The notes beneath the pieces were generated by a model, which saw only the letters and a program-made list of their open reading frames with translations, ran no database searches and was not told where the DNA came from. A stretch of DNA of 64,000 nt from Apostichopus japonicus (Eukaryota > Echinodermata > Holothuroidea > Aspidochirotida > Stichopodidae): positions 2,902,501 through 2,966,500 of the forward strand of contig NC_092561.1 in assembly GCF_037975245.1 (NCBI RefSeq), given 5' to 3'. Within the stretch, counting starts at the first letter, position 1. Each line of letters starts with the position of its first letter. Made by a program: the position numbers and the translations under genes. This document shows, piece by piece, positions 37,302 through 48,459 of the stretch.

Positions 37302-37344
37302 GTAAAAGTAAGTTGGCCTGACATTTCGATCCTAGCAGGATCTT
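37302..37344 (-). repeat. Dispersed repeat with hammerhead-like core, minus-strand copy
   Basis: Read on the minus strand, it matches the copy at 55007-55049 over about 43 bp (AAGATCCTGCTAGGATCGAA then A(T/C)GTCAGGCCAACTTACTTTTAC). It keeps the GATCCT/AGGATC hairpin and the following GAAA, but its CTGAAGA box is lost. Confidence 0.75.
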
Positions 37345-38400
37345 ATGATAGCAGGAAATGATGATTGGCAGAAATGTTCGTATAATTATGTTAAGATATC
37401 ACTGTGTTAAATCATATCTGTCAGTGTATATTTTACTTTCGGCCTGAACCATGTACTCAGCTATAGTCATTTTGTGAATAACAAGCTGGTACGTAGATCA
37501 TTGATCTAGGCTATCAGCCGGCTGTTTCAGGCCTGAATAGATGGATCAACCACTGGCAGATGAGATGTTACACGATTTTTCCGACAACTTAAAAGTATAT
37601 ATCCCCCTTCCCCCCCCCCCTCCCCCACCCACCACTGCGCCACTTGAGTTTTTTTGCCAAACGCGGCAAGGGTTCCCCAAAACCCGACTAAAATATCCGT
37701 GATAAATATAAACCAATGATCATATATGAAACAACTATAGATGCAATGACTTTGAAGACTTCTAACTTCATCCTTTAAATTTAATAGCATGTCGAAAATT
37801 ACACTGAAATCATCATCGAGATCGTCAATATTTCCAAGTCTCTGAACCGCTTAGCCACACGACAAACTATATACACTTGCGCTTCGTTTGCGCGCGCTTC
37901 CCTTGTGCTTCACTCTTACGTTTCCTTTCAATATTTATTATAAAATGTTGATATTTTAGTCGGATGGGAATGGGTTTGCTGTTTTCAGGATGGTAGTATT
38001 AATTTCAGTGTTTACATTCTACATTGAAAATATGAAAAGAAGACCAAAATAACGTAAACAGTTGTCATAGGGACAACAAACGAGCAAGCTGTATACAGTA
38101 TGTATGTTAACTCACTGTTTGAAGAAGCTAGTCTTCATTAAGATATTTATGATATAAGCCAAATATGGTTATTGGATTTGTGTAAGCTTAAAATTAAAAT
38201 AAATAGATTAAAACAAGTTATTACGAAACATCACAGTCATTTACGGCCACTGTGGTATGCATTTCTGTGGTATGCGTCTGTTATTATATGATAGAACTAA
38301 TACATTTCGACTTCGAGTACTACTTTTGCGATATGCAAAGACAACGCTCTTATTAACTTCGATCATAGTCAAAGGTACCCGTGACAACCTGTGTGTCAGA

Positions 38401-41400
38401 ATGGGTGGAAGCGTCTCAGCCCCTGATGTTACTCTGTCAAAAGATAGGACATTTCTTATCACTGGAGCGAATACAGGTACAGTATATAGCTAGGCGTAGA
38501 CCAGATATAAAATGTATGGTCATTGGTCAACGCATGCTCCAAAACACTTGGAACGTTTTCCTCCACTATAAATACAAAGTTGAGTTAGGCTAGGGCCTAG
38601 CCTAACTTTGGCCAAATCACAGGGCTCTTTTCATTAAACGTTGGCCTACTATATGTCATGATCCCTTCCCTCTTTTTTCTCCCTATCCACATCCCGAAAA
38701 TTCTGCTGTGAACATGCCAGGACCACTAGCTGCAATAATTGGCATTTCCCTGTTCTTAAGAAAGCACTCTCCTTGGCAACATGCCCTAACTGTACTACTG
38801 TATATGTTATACTTTTACTTAGCCAGGACTTGGCCTATATGACTGAATTAACCTCATTTTGTTTTTATGCATATTCTTTCATCAGGCATTGGATATGAGA
38901 TTGCCAAATGGATCGCCAGATGCGGAGGCAGTGTGATCATTGCCTGCAGATCTGAAAATAAAGCGAAAGAGGTAACGAATGGGTAGAAGTATGTTGTGGA
39001 TCAAAACTACATGCTGAAGTTATTTACAATATATATAGTAACATACCTTGGCTATACTACAGAAGTTATTACCTAATTAAAGGTATTGAAGACTCGCCCC
39101 AAACGGTGTGCCGTGCTCTGAAAAAGTTAACTTTCCAGTGCTTGCAAGTGCAGTTTTTCTCTTGTCGCTACAAAATGCAGACAGTAATGAAACGTGAAAC
39201 CCTGTTTTCTCTAGTGGGAGATGTCCATCGCTATATCGTGTGTAATGTGCTGTGGGTATTGACCCAGCTGTTTGTACTGACTGTACACTAGTGTCTAAAT
39301 ACGATGGTAACAAGCTGTGTGTGTATTTTCTGGGATCGATCGTGGTGTCTAACACTTCTGTTACACCTCATTCGAAACTAGGTCAGATTTCCGGCATTAG
39401 ACGTTTTTTTTGGGCCCCGAGTCTTCACGCCCTTTAATCCATATTTACTTTCAAAGTAAAAACGTCATAAACTCTTGTAAAACTACCACTCCAATTGTCT
39501 GGATATATAAATAAAAGACCTATGGTATGCTAAACAGTAGCAAAGCCTTCGTGCACAGCTGAGGTACTGAACAACTGTGAGTCATCATTTGGTGAGAATC
39601 ATTCAGGATAATGAAAGGTCTTCTAATGTAATGTCAACACAATCTTTGGCATTAAGGAGACCATGTAATAATTCAAAAAGTACCTACTCCAGCTAAACTG
39701 TAACTTGACCACAGATTAAAAAAAATCTTACTTTAGTTTTAAAGGTCATTCTATGAGGGTGAGAAAGTGCCCACTGTTGAGTTTTGATTAGTCTGCCCAT
39801 CTTTAAACCTTTATTATAGTCCACAAAACAGTAATAATAATCAAATGAAAGTTCTGTGTTTGGTGTTGGAGGGATCATGCATATGAGAGCTGTTTGCAAA
39901 TCCTAAATCTTTATCTGTAAAGTACCAGTCAAACATTTACCAAACTGTCATGGATGGACAACTTTATTTAAGTTCCTTGCATCATAAGGACAAATGTGAG
40001 TAGACTTTCTTTTCCAGGAGAGTACATTTTTAAGAGCTAGAAACTTTTCAGCTCCCTCCTTGTTTTTATTATTTTCTTGCAGGCCATTGAGAAAATGAAA
40101 AAAGAAATACAAGAAGAGTTTGACCAAAAACAGGTAACTTTACTTTTCTTGATGAAAAGCAGAAGGATTTAGAGCCAGGATGGGCCCACAAGAACAGTAT
40201 ATTGTATGAAGTCGAATTTTTTCTTGACATATATTACAAAAAATGAGAAATAATAATTATCTTTTTTCATCCGGGCCTTTCCCACCCCCTCTTTTCATGC
40301 ATAACAAAGAAACTGAGTGGGGTTTCTTGGAAAAGGTGACAAGTACACGACAAGTTTTATTATTTGATACAGGTAGATAAGACGGATGAGGTAGCAGCTC
40401 CCTCTATTAATGTTCAGTACATGCATCTGGATTTATCGTCTTTAAAGTCAGTGATCGACTTTGTAAAGAAGTACAAGGAGAGCGGACTTCCTCTTCACGT
40501 CCTCATTTGCAATGCTGGAGTCTTTGTCGCTGACAAAGGTAAGAGTTTGACCCTGCCATTTAGTGAGAGGGTTGTGATCAAGTGGGTAAGGCAGTGGACT
40601 TGTGATCTAAGGTTTGCAGGTTCGAGTCCTGACCTGAATATTATGTTGTGTCCTTGGGCTTGGCACTTTATCTCCATTACCTGTCTTCACCCAGGTGTAT
40701 AAATAGGGACTTGTGAGGTAACTTGTAAATTAATTTACATGCACCAGTTTGTGGCTGCACTCTATGGGAAGTCCTCCAGGGGACACAGAGATGTGGTGCA
40801 GTGTACTAGTGTCCCAGGAGGGATTGTTTGAATTGTACATTTTTGGTGTGTGGGTATGACAAGTTACCAATCATCAGGGGTTAAGTTATAAAGCTGTATG
40901 AGGGGGCAAGAATGTAAACCTGTAACTTTCATTAGTCTGTGTGAGTCTTGTCAGTTTTGTGCCTACAGCATATCTGCTATCCATTACTATGTATCACTCC
41001 TATCCATAGTTGCTGCTGTCACCTTGTATGCTAGGCTTGCATCTGCCATAAATTAATTCATGATGTAATGCTGCTGGAGTCATTTTAACAGACAAAGGTA
41101 AGAGTTTGACCTTTGACCCTATGTAATTTGAATTATTCATTATTATTTCAACAGTCTGCCTACATACTGTTTGCATCATGACTGCTTTTCACTGCCTTTT
41201 ATTAGTTTTATCACACAAGTATCCATATTATTGCTGCTGCCACCACTGAGCATATAATAAAATAACGAACACTTACATTGGATTATAAGGAGGGGCATCA
41301 TAGTATTGATTTCATGTGTGAGACATTGAGCATCCTTCGAAAAGGAGTGACAGTATGATGAAAACTGTGTGCAAAATTATGTCTGTCTTCAACTTTTTCT

Positions 41401-41947
41401 TTCCTGTCGAGACTACAGTACTGTATAACTAATCAACATCTACCTAAACTCACAGCATTCTTAATCATTTAAATTAAATTTCCATTCACATTTCCTGCAA
41501 AGTGGTGATTTCCTATCCTAACTGTTTTGGTTTTGCTGCTGTCATTTTCTGTATTTTTATTTTTTCAATCAGTATTTGTTTCTTTTCTGTTCAGAGCTGA
41601 CGTCAGATGGTTTTGAGAAACACTTCCAGGTGAACTACCTCTCTCATTTCCTCTTGACTCTGCATCTGTTGCCTCTCATCAAACGAAGTGGCCCAAACAG
41701 CCGCATCGTCAACGTTTCTTCAAAAGGGCACTGGTTCGCAGAGTTCAACCTGGAGAATATCCAAGCACAGAAATCTTTTCATGTCAACACATTTTATGGA
41801 AACTCAAAATTGTTCCAGGTAATGAGGTAACAAATATACACTATATATATATATATATATTTGTATATATAAATGAAAATAGTAATGAGTTGGAAAATCA
41901 AGAAAAGTGAATAAACTTTCAGCCTCCACCGGGATTCGAACCACAGG

Positions 41948-41980
<33 letters not shown>

Positions 41981-44659
41981 CATAAAGATATCAAGCAAGT
42001 AAATATATCTTTTGTTAATCTTTAGGGAATTCAATCTATAAGCTGTGACCTTTATGGGTGAATATTCGGTAAACTGTTCTAAAGTTACCACAATTTTGCA
42101 TATATTTTTTCCAGCTGGGTCAAAGGTTATGTGTTGTACAACTGATTTTGCTAAAATGTACACACATGACAGTCAAGCCTGCCTATAGAAAAACAGTCCT
42201 CCTAAAATGCACTTGGGCAATAAAAATGAAAAAAAATAAAGTACTGCCATTAGGATTCAACCTTGATCGCACCTAATTAGTTGACCAGCCAGGGTATTGC
42301 TCTAATGGCCAGTGTTACTTTCCTGTGGAGACAAATTTAGCTTGACCAAGTGTGTAAAGTACACTGTGTGTTTAATCATAAATTTGTGCAGAGGAGCATT
42401 CAGTATGGCTAGCATTATCAACTCGGGTAGATATTCAATCTCCCCTGATTTTGGCACAAAACGGGACACAGAAGGTACTTGCTATTGGCAGGGAAGATGG
42501 TTATGCAAATATACATAAACATGCTTCTCTGACCTGTTTTTGAGACTGACATTCATTAACTGAAAATGTTCTTTTGTTATCCAAATTGATTTCACGTAGA
42601 TAATGAGCATGTATCAGTTGTCAAAGCGGTTGGATAAAGAAACGGTATCGGTATTTTCAGTTCACCCAGGATTCGTGGACACAAACATCCTCAAGTTTGG
42701 AACGGGGTTTTTACAACTTACAATAGATCTGGCAGTACGGTTTGGTAAGTTTTGCTACTTTACTGAAGTACTCATTCTCTCATAATCAGCAATTAAGAAT
42801 TTTCAAGTGACTCACCCTCTAATTGGGGTGGGGAAGGGGGGGAGGAGGTCGGGTGTAAAGGAGAAACTAACCTAACGGTCATCATCGGTCTGTGTGGTAG
42901 CAATGAACTATGATGTACAACTTTTACAATTAGAAAAGTCTTATAAATTCTTCTTAGGAGACATCACAGGTGTAACGTTCCCAGACTCAAAAGGTTCAAG
43001 ACTTGAGAAAATCTAAATATGATATTAATTTTTTTATGATTCCTTTATCACAAATCAATATTCAATATTTTGGTAAAATTCCTTGAGCAACCAAAACGTT
43101 TAGTTTGCAGGATGTCTGTGTAGGAAACACAAGAAAGAAGAATATTATTAGAGACTTTACCCATCCCGACAGTTATACCTGAACGCCAAAAGTGGAGTTC
43201 TTGTAACTTTAATACATATTTGGTGTTTCTTCTGGGCTCTTCTATTCTCATTTCGTATGAAGGGCATTCTTATCTTGTTTGTAATTGTATTAAGCATTGC
43301 TTTTTCCTATTGGTCAGTCATTATTATTCTTGTCTTGGTTTTCACTTCTTGTTTGATTTAATAACAAATGTTATTGCTTGTTTGAATACATGATTGAAGT
43401 CATGTTTTTGTTCTCTATTTTTCTCCCTTGTTTTGTATGAAGGGATGGCAAGGAAGCCAGTATCGGGGGCAGTAGGACCTCTGATTGCTGCTCTACATCC
43501 TTCCCTGAATGGAGAGACGGCTTTATATTTCTCTGAAGAGAAGCAGAAACCTCCTTTTGACATAGCAAGGTACATAAACATGATTAAAAGGTGTTTGTAA
43601 GCTCCAAAGAAGTCATTCTTTCTACTGTTTTGGGATCCGTAATGGTTTTCCTTTTTTGGTAGGCTGTATACTGATCAATATTATATCTGTCTGATCAATG
43701 TTCTGTTGTGTATGTTGGTTTCAGATCGATAATAGTTGATCGGTTCTGTGACAGTCTAGTTTAAGTGGCCAACTAGCAGTATAATCTGAATCTGTGACCA
43801 AGGATTCACTCTGTAGGTTGGTTTCAGATTCATAAGTTGATCGGTTCAGGGGCAGTCTGTTTTCCTTCAATTTTATCAATGATCAGCTTATTAAAAACAA
43901 TCACTGATCTGAAATCAATGATATATATATGTTTGGATTCTGGTACATTAATTGATCTCTTCTGTGGTAAGGTTTGCTCCATTAATAGATCTGTTATGCA
44001 GTTGAATTCTGGCCCATTTAATTAATCTGTTTCGTAGTTTGGTTCTGGTTCATTAATCTATCTGTATGTGGCAGTTTTATAAATCAATTAACTGTGTCAT
44101 GCTGATGTGCAGTGTAAATCAATGACACTGTATAGATTAGTTTCACAAAATCGATTAGTTCATCTGTTGACCTGCAATGTTGAGTGATAATCTGTAACAG
44201 TAATCTGTGGTCTGATCAGCGATCTTCTGTGTAGATCAGTAACAGGTCACTGGTCCACATGAAATCCTTTAATACTGATCTTCAAATCTTTAATTTTTCA
44301 GTTTGATCAGTGATAAGTTGCATTGTTATCTGCATTCTGGTGTCTAATCCAAAAATAGATCTGTTCTCTCCCAACATAGTAATTGATCAATATGAACAAT
44401 AAATCCCAAGTTTTAGTCAATAATTTGTAGTGCAGCCTGTGTTATTGATAAACAAGTAATTTATACTGCTGGTGTTCTCAAACTATTTCCCTCATTTCAT
44501 TCCAGGGACGAGGCTAAGCAAGATATAATTTGGACTTACAGCCTGCAGTGCTTGAAAGGTTACCTCAACGATGACGTCTTGGAAGAAATAGGATTAAAAC
44601 TGGAAGACATCCAGACTTTGGAAGAAGCCACAGATCCAGCCATTGGTTCCGAGATATGA
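38401..44659 (+). CDS. Short-chain dehydrogenase/reductase (retinol-dehydrogenase/WWOX/DHRSX-like)
   Basis: Eight coding exons: 38401-38476, 38886-38971, 40083-40133, 40373-40538, 41595-41818, 42600-42744, 43443-43569, 44506-44659 (TGA). All phases agree; the protein has 342 aa. Classical SDR features are present: TGANTGIG cofactor loop (21-28), CNAG (117-120), the Ser of NVSSKGHW (168-169) and YGNSK catalytic Tyr194-Lys198, then HPGFVDTNI. Arg47 (ACRSENK) after the second strand favours NADP(H). No substrate can be assigned; the wording is closest to retinol dehydrogenase, WWOX and DHRSX-type SDRs. The N-terminus MGGSVS fits an N-myristoylation signal, unusual compared with the membrane anchor of many RDHs. 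The start has A at -3 and G at +4. The 3' UTR is long and repeat-filled; AATAAA occurs at 46221. Confidence 0.9.
39077..39437. mobile_element. MITE with TTAA target sites
   Basis: The element 39081-39433 (353 bp) is bordered by TTAA at 39077-39080 and 39434-39437. The left end AGGTATTGAAGACTCG and the inverted right end AGGGCGTGAAGACTCG are terminal inverted repeats. TTAA sites suggest a piggyBac-type origin; no transposase is present. It lies in intron 2 of the SDR gene. Confidence 0.75.
40566..40870 (+). mobile_element. tRNA-derived SINE in SDR intron 4
   Basis: Contains A-box-like GTGATCAAGTGGGTAAGG and an exact B box GGTTCGAGTCC at 40619-40629, then a tRNA-unrelated body (CTTGGGCTTGGCACTTTATC, CCCAGGTGTATAAATAGGGA, GTCCCAGGAGGGATTG). 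It shares its head with the fragment at 34.5 kb. It is inserted 30 bp after the splice donor of SDR exon 4. Confidence 0.8.
41066..41115 (+). repeat. Diverged copy of the end of SDR exon 4 with its splice donor
   Basis: GCTGGAGTC..(12-13 nt)..GACAAAGGTAAGAGTTTGACC at 41073-41111 matches 40514-40552 without gaps at a constant offset of 559 bp. The match covers the exon end, the donor GTAAGA and the first intron bases. Further similarity follows (TGCCTACA.. and GCTGCTG(T/C)CACC). The SINE at 40566-40870 was inserted between the copies later. Confidence 0.8.
41836..41985. repeat. (TA)n runs flanking a truncated SINE
   Basis: TA runs lie at about 41842-41862 and 41950-41980. Between them, the minus strand carries an exact B box GGTTCGAATCCC at 41930-41942 followed by a body fragment, so a 5'-truncated tRNA-SINE was inserted in or beside the microsatellite. 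Confidence 0.65.
43670..44440. repeat. Degenerate repeat-rich intron 7 of the SDR gene
   Basis: Motifs of the kind TGATC(A/G), TTAAT(C/T)GATCT and TCTG(T/G)T recur every 40-60 bp across about 750 bp with poor conservation. It resembles an old decayed minisatellite. No exon is visible in it. Confidence 0.5.
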
Positions 44660-44732
44660 GGCGTCAAAGGGTGATTTGGGTGAAAAGCAAAGTCGAGCAG
44701 ATGCAAATGACCAATTTGCTACCCCTGAAATA

Positions 44733-45085
44733 TCTGCAATAGCTGCACATGCATTATCAGGGCTCAAAATAAGTCTCTGCTACTTTGTGGTTGGTGGAGT
44801 CTGTAGATTAAGGTGGGGGGGGGGGGGTGAGAAATAAATTTAGACAAAAGAACATTGTCTGGTGTAACTATTATTTGTAGGTAGCCGATTGTTATGAGTT
44901 TAGTAAAACTGCAATAGCTGCACATGGATTATCAGGGCTCAAAATAAGTCTCTTCTACTTTGTGGTTGGTGGAGTCTGTAGATTTAGGTGGGGGGGGGGG
45001 GGCTGAGAAATGAGAAATAAATTTAGACCAAAGAACATTGTTTGGTGTAGCCAGTATTTGTAGGTAGCCGATTGTTATTAGTTTA
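44733..45085. repeat. ~175-bp duplication with hypervariable G runs in SDR 3' UTR
   Basis: The segment from CTGCAATAGCTGCACATG to GCCGATTGTTATGAGTTTAGTA at 44738-44905 is repeated at 44909-45090. Each copy contains a run of 12 or more G. The repeat lies 75 bp after the stop codon, so it is probably transcribed. Confidence 0.88.
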
Positions 45086-45239
45086 GTATAATGAAAGTAA
45101 AAGTTTTGAAAAAAATGTACAAGGTTCATAGAAAGTGTACTAAATCCCTGTCGAGCTTTAATATATAAACAATATATATAGGGTCAGCGCTACTGACCTA
45201 GACTCTGCCGAACAGCCGTTCAGTCAGTAGAACTTACTA

Positions 45240-45640
45240 ATCTTCTACAAAAAGTATACCAAAAATATATATTTTACAATTAGATTTATGAAATACATTT
45301 TCATTTTTCAGATATAATCAGTTTTTGTAGGAATATAGTAATAATAATAAATATAATAATAAAAATAAACACAGTATAATACCACCAAAATATGTATATT
45401 TTATGTATATATTTGTGACATCTATTTTCATTTTTCAGATAGAATCAGTTATTGTTGGAATATAATAATAATAAATAAAATAATGATAATAAACAGTATA
45501 ATACCAAAAAATGTATACTTTTTGTATAAATTTATGAAATATATTTTTTTATTTTTCAGATAGAATCAGTATTGTTGGGATATAATAATAATTATGATGA
45601 ATTTAATAATAATAATAGACATACAGTAGCATAAATTACC
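45240..45640. repeat. ~125-bp AT-rich tandem repeat, about 3 copies
   Basis: TTTTTCAGATA(T/G)AATCAG occurs at about 45306, 45432 and 45555, each followed by TTGT(A/T)GGAATATA, an AATAAT run and CAGTATAATACCA. It is likely part of the SDR 3' UTR or immediate flank. Confidence 0.85.
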
Positions 45641-46229
45641 AGTATCCATCCCTCTCCCTTCTCTCCCCCTTACCCCTTACCCCTTCACCCTCCCTATCCC
45701 TCCACTTCAATATGATGACTGCTCACAATTTTTAGCGGAGTACATCAAAAGCATTAATGTTATTTTGGCACAAATGATTCCAAGATGATTTATTTATTGA
45801 ACATTTGTAAGAAGAAAATATCTCAAAAAGTTGTGCCCGATGACCTTCTTAGCAGCAAAATTCATCCCAAGAAGGGAGAACAAGGAAACTTTTAAGTAAA
45901 AAGACCAAATTTCTGTAAAAACTTGGCCACAGATTGGATTAATATGATTGTGAAATATCTACTAAGACTTGATAGTATTACCTGTAGATATACTAATTGT
46001 TTATTACAATCTGAAAAGTATTCTATGAAAAGAAGCTAAGAAAAAGTTTCTAAAGCTTTCTGGTTTTATTAAGTATGGGTGTGATTGCCTTGGGTGACTT
46101 GTAAATGGTAGTAGAAATGTTTGTGATTATACTGTATGAAATATATTGTTCTTTAATTTGCTCGGCAACCTTGATCTACTGTTACTGTAATTTTTATACT
46201 TGTTTGTTGACTAATTTAAAAATAAAACA

Positions 46230-48427
46230 AATACTGTTAGCAAACTGCTTATCCACTAAAGAGCCTGAGTAAGAGACAGTGTAAAAGTAAGTGGGCCTGA
46301 CTTGCAGTGGTGGGGATGGCAGCTAGAAGAATGTAGATACTGTTGTGTGTCTGTGGTGTATAAGTCAGTGGAGAGAGAGCCGTCTTTTATTAATTTAACT
46401 GAGCTCAATTGTCACAGATCCACAGTCAACACCATGACCCTGGTTGGAGAACACTTCAACCTTCCCAACCATACCATTAATGACATGTCCCTACAGGGGA
46501 TTGAATCCTTAGGTAGCTGTCCTGACCTACTGTAGTACGACTCAGCAGAGAGAGACTGTGGATGCAACGACTTCGCACCATTCAACTTCATGGGCTCAAC
46601 ATTCATTAAGGAAGTGACTAACCTTTCTTCTGCTTCTCCATCTCCCCTTGTTCCCCCTTTGTCACCCTCTTCTCCTAGTTCTCTTCCACCCTTTTCTCTA
46701 CACTTTCCTGTCCTCTCTTTGAGGAAAAATTAATTTGTCTATGTTTGAGCCCTGGCCCATTGCTGGCTAACTGACAATTTACACACAATATTAGAGGAAA
46801 ATTCCTTGCTACAAGCAAGCAAGATTCGTTCTTTAACCACATGCAAGATATTGATATTGCTCAGTTCTTTACTTTTTAATTTTCCAGTTCATGAGTAGGG
46901 CTGCTATGTTTACTCTGCACATTCGTCATCATACTTTGGTAGCTGCATCTCAGAACCCTAGTCTAATGTCATAGCAGATTACAGAAGCGGGGTTTTGGCA
47001 AGTTGGTTTCTGATTCTCGATCCAATACATAAAAAAAAACGACTTGAGCAAGCCTTACTCCACGTCAACTAAAGCAATTGGTGCCAAAGATTCGGAATTT
47101 AATTGATATTCTATTCCAACAAGACCACTGCTCTCAATACTTTATCGAAATCACGCCCTTCAAAAGTATTAAATAAAAGACTGGCTGCAGTATTTTTTAG
47201 GTAAGTGGTGATTTAATTTGTCTTTGACAAGGCGTATTAGGCTGACGTACACAAAAGATAGCGTAACACTAACAGTAACAGCAGCACTAACACAACAGTT
47301 ACACTACAGTAACACAGTTACAAGTAGGGAAACGTATGCCCGTATGAATTACTATGAATGATGTAGGCTAGGCCTAACTGTACCCGGCCTAACTTAATGT
47401 AGGCTCAAACTAACACTAGGTCCATAAGCCTAGCCTTGGGCGAATAAGGAAGACATTTCCATGTAAGGTATTGCTAGCCTAAAACATTAATTAACGAAGT
47501 AACATGTATACTGAACCATGCAAACTCAGAGATACAAGTAGGCCTACGGTAGGCTACAATCATAATGCGAACCACACAGACTAGCCTTGCTATAGTCTGT
47601 CTAGATGCCTGAGTTAGATTGCCAGCCATGATTGTGAGGCAGTAGCCTAACCTAGAGTAGACTAATGTCAGACTAGACCTCAGTCAAAGGTGGAAAAAAT
47701 TTGGGACTAGGCCCCCTAATCTTATTATCTTATTTCTTTCACTTACCATTTACCATATCATTTGTTTAATCTTAATAAGAACTGTTTTTTTTTATGTACG
47801 CCTATTTATAAATATTTTATATTTATACTGGTTTAAAATAAATCGAAAATTAGTTAATCGGATTAACTAAACGACTGGAATCTTTGAAATGGCTTTTTGG
47901 AATCTTTGATATCGTTTTTAGATCTTAGTTCGGAGAGTATGTTTTGACATTTTAGGTATGTAAAAATATAAAAAAATCATTGACATGGACACATGGTGGG
48001 TGCAAGATGTGGCATTTAAGCTGGTCATTTGAATCATCAAAATCCTTCCTCCAGCTATTATTTATCTTAGAACTATAATTAGATCCCATTGTGAAAGCCG
48101 AGGAAGGGCACACTAAAACTTCAAACTCACAATCTGCCCATAATGTTGAATAAATTCCTCTCATGACTAACTTCCTCAGTGTGTTAGCAACATGCATCTA
48201 TAACAATGGTTTAAACATATTTTGATTAAGGAAACCTGGATGAACTATTTGAAGTGTTTCCCCACAAACGGTTCCTATATGTGTTATAGTTCAGTGTTTT
48301 ATAATTGATATTTGAGGTTAAAGTTTGAGGGTTATGTTTAAAATAAAGATTGCCCATTTTTTTGATGAAGACATCCTATCCTGATAGAAATATTTCAATC
48401 TGTAATTTGTGCATGATTCTTTTGCAG
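46230..48427. other. Intergenic/COPB1 upstream region
   Basis: No coding exon recognised. The stretch 47.3-47.7 kb is dense in TAGGCC/GGCCTA words and has GTAGGCTA-type variants. A non-coding first exon of COPB1 must lie upstream of the acceptor ending at 48427, probably in this interval, but its donor cannot be fixed by eye. A pyrimidine-rich stretch lies at 46625-46700. Confidence 0.45.
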
Positions 48428-48459
48428 AACTTGGACTGATCATCAACATATTATTCAAG

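Larger units (their letters stand above)
33616..38400. other. Head-to-head intergenic region and putative first intron of carrier
   Basis: No coding exon recognised. It holds a SINE piece at 34.5 kb, duplicated segments at 36.6-36.95 kb, a hammerhead-like repeat at 37.3 kb and a C-rich run near 37.6 kb. A promoter for the minus-strand carrier is expected around 36 kb and one for the plus-strand SDR gene just before 38.4 kb, but I see no decisive core element. Confidence 0.45.
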
